From Alphaproteobacteria bacterium (GTDB lineage: Bacteria; Pseudomonadota; Alphaproteobacteria; Geminicoccales; Geminicoccaceae), in the NCBI GenBank assembly GCA_026982585.1, contig JALSGW010000021.1:1-6737 (forward strand): 6,737 nt of DNA, given 5' to 3'. The stretch's first letter is position 1. Each line of letters starts with the position of its first letter. The notes below the pieces were generated by a model. It saw nothing but the letters and a program-made list of their open reading frames with translations. It was not told the origin of the DNA and ran no database searches. Shown here one piece after another: positions 5,863-6,737 of this stretch. The position numbers and the translations under genes were made by a program.

Positions 5863-6737
5863 TGGTGCTGGAGCGGTTTTTGGAGATGCTGCTGGTGGAG
5901 CGGGGCGCGGCGGCCAACACCCTCGCCGCCTACCGGCGGGATCTGCTCGACTTCGCCGCCTTCCTCGGCGGCGAGGGGCGGCTTTCTGAGGCGAGTGCGC
6001 GGGAGGTGCGCGCCTATCTGGTCGAGCTCGAGGGGCGGGGCCTCAAGGCCTCCACCGCCGCCCGCCGGCTGTCCGCCCTCAGGCGGTTCTATCGGTTTCT
6101 CTATCTCGAGGGGGTGCGGAAGGACGATCCCACCATCGGCATCGACCGGCCCAGACTGCCCAGGCCGCTTCCCAAATATCTGGCCGAGGCGGAGGTGGAG
6201 GCGTTGATCCGGGCGGCGCGGCGCTGGTCCGGGCCCGGGGCCCTGCGGCTGCTCGTGCTGGTGGAGCTCCTGTATGGAACCGGACTGCGCGTGAGCGAGC
6301 TTGTGGGTCTGCCGCTTTCCGCCCTCGCGGACGATCTGGGCCACCTCCGGGTGGTGGGAAAGGGCGGGCGGGAGCGTCTCGTGCCCTTGGGCGAGCCGGC
6401 CCGGGAGGCGCTGCGCGCCTGGCTCAAGGCCCGCGGGCAGCAGCCGGGAGCGCGCGCGAGCCCCTATCTGTTTCCCTCGCGGGGGAGAAGCGGCCACCTC
6501 ACCCGGCAACGGGCGCTGCAGCTGCTCAAGGAGCTCGCCTGCCGGGCGGGACTCGATCCCGCTCGCCTGTCGCCGCACGTGCTGCGGCACGCCTTCGCCA
6601 GTCATCTGGTGGCCCACGGCGCGGACCTTCGGGTGGTGCAGACCCTGCTCGGCCACGCCGACATCGCCACCACCGAGGTCTACACCCATCTGCAGCCCGG
6701 CCGGTTGCAGCAGGTGGTGACGGCCCACCATCCCCTT
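5862..6737 (+). CDS. xerD: Tyrosine recombinase XerD, 3' end cut by the window
   Basis: This site-specific recombinase acts with XerC at dif to resolve chromosome dimers. The 292 codons present run to the window edge without a stop. The last residues (HHPL) match the extreme C-terminus of XerD, so only a few residues should be missing. The N-terminal SAM-like core-binding domain covers about 1-85 and the catalytic domain about 100-292. All catalytic residues are present: R143 (GTGLRVSEL), K167 (GKGGRER), H239 and R242 (HVLRHAFASH), H265 (LLGHADI) and the nucleophile Y274 (TTEVYTHL). From memory each sits 5 positions before its E. coli XerD counterpart, which together with the HHP ending favours XerD over XerC. 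The ATG at 5862 overlaps the upstream TGA by one base (TGATG), with GAGG at 5853-5856 spaced 5 nt away. Confidence 0.95.
   Translation, partial: MVLERFLEMLLVERGAAANTLAAYRRDLLDFAAFLGGEGRLSEASAREVRAYLVELEGRGLKASTAARRLSALRRFYRFLYLEGVRKDDPTIGIDRPRLPRPLPKYLAEAEVEALIRAARRWSGPGALRLLVLVELLYGTGLRVSELVGLPLSALADDLGHLRVVGKGGRERLVPLGEPAREALRAWLKARGQQPGARASPYLFPSRGRSGHLTRQRALQLLKELACRAGLDPARLSPHVLRHAFASHLVAHGADLRVVQTLLGHADIATTEVYTHLQPGRLQQVVTAHHPL

Noticed and set aside
4625..5920. 431-codon minus-strand open frame opposite the exported-protein gene
   Set aside because: Its composition is almost all Pro, Arg, Ala and Ser, a typical shadow. The plus-strand frame has a signal peptide and coupled neighbours.
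5553..6731. 392-codon minus-strand open frame opposite xerD
   Set aside because: It is antisense to a recombinase with all catalytic residues. Low-complexity Gln/Gly/Pro/Arg composition with no motif.
5862..6737. Possibility that the recombinase marks an integrated mobile element
   Set aside because: The residue spacing, HHP-ending C-terminus and operon context fit chromosomal XerD. There are no att-like repeats, tRNA gene, phage or transposon genes nearby.

Overview
The window is very GC-rich DNA, and codon third positions are overwhelmingly G or C. It is densely packed with chromosomal housekeeping genes. The arrangement is an aroK-aroB-CorC-type block transcribed away from a small membrane protein, a secreted alanine/leucine-rich protein and xerD. 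From memory this layout is typical of Alphaproteobacteria, most likely a Rhodospirillales-like lineage. That placement rests on synteny and protein style, not on a search. I see no tRNA, rRNA, insertion sequence, CRISPR array or prophage.

Layout from left to right. Positions 1-123 are unresolved flank. At 124-822 (+) is a UPF0173-type metallo-beta-lactamase-fold hydrolase. It converges tail to tail on a CorC/HlyC (CNNM-like) DUF21-CBS membrane protein at 819-2147 (-), and the two stop codons share one CTAG. Upstream of that gene on the minus strand are aroB (2220-3347, 3-dehydroquinate synthase) and aroK (3406-3948, shikimate kinase, GTG start). Between aroK and aroB a 21-codon mini-ORF overlaps the aroK stop and the aroB start by ATGA at each end, and a small hairpin covers the aroB initiation region.

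The 136 bp between aroK and the rightward genes form the divergent control region. It holds a near-consensus sigma70-type promoter on the plus strand (TTGCCA, 17 bp, TATAAG). From it read a 46-residue single-pass membrane protein (4085-4225), a 546-residue exported helical protein of unknown function (4222-5862) and xerD (5862 to the right edge). Both junctions in this trio overlap (ATGA, then TGATG), so the three genes look like one translationally coupled operon.

Two shikimate-pathway enzymes and a putative ion transporter/CBS protein form the left operon. A site-specific recombinase of chromosome dimer resolution and two uncharacterised envelope proteins form the right one. Most of the window is ordinary core genome. 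The least explained parts are the two envelope genes coupled to xerD and the aroK-aroB mini-ORF/hairpin junction.
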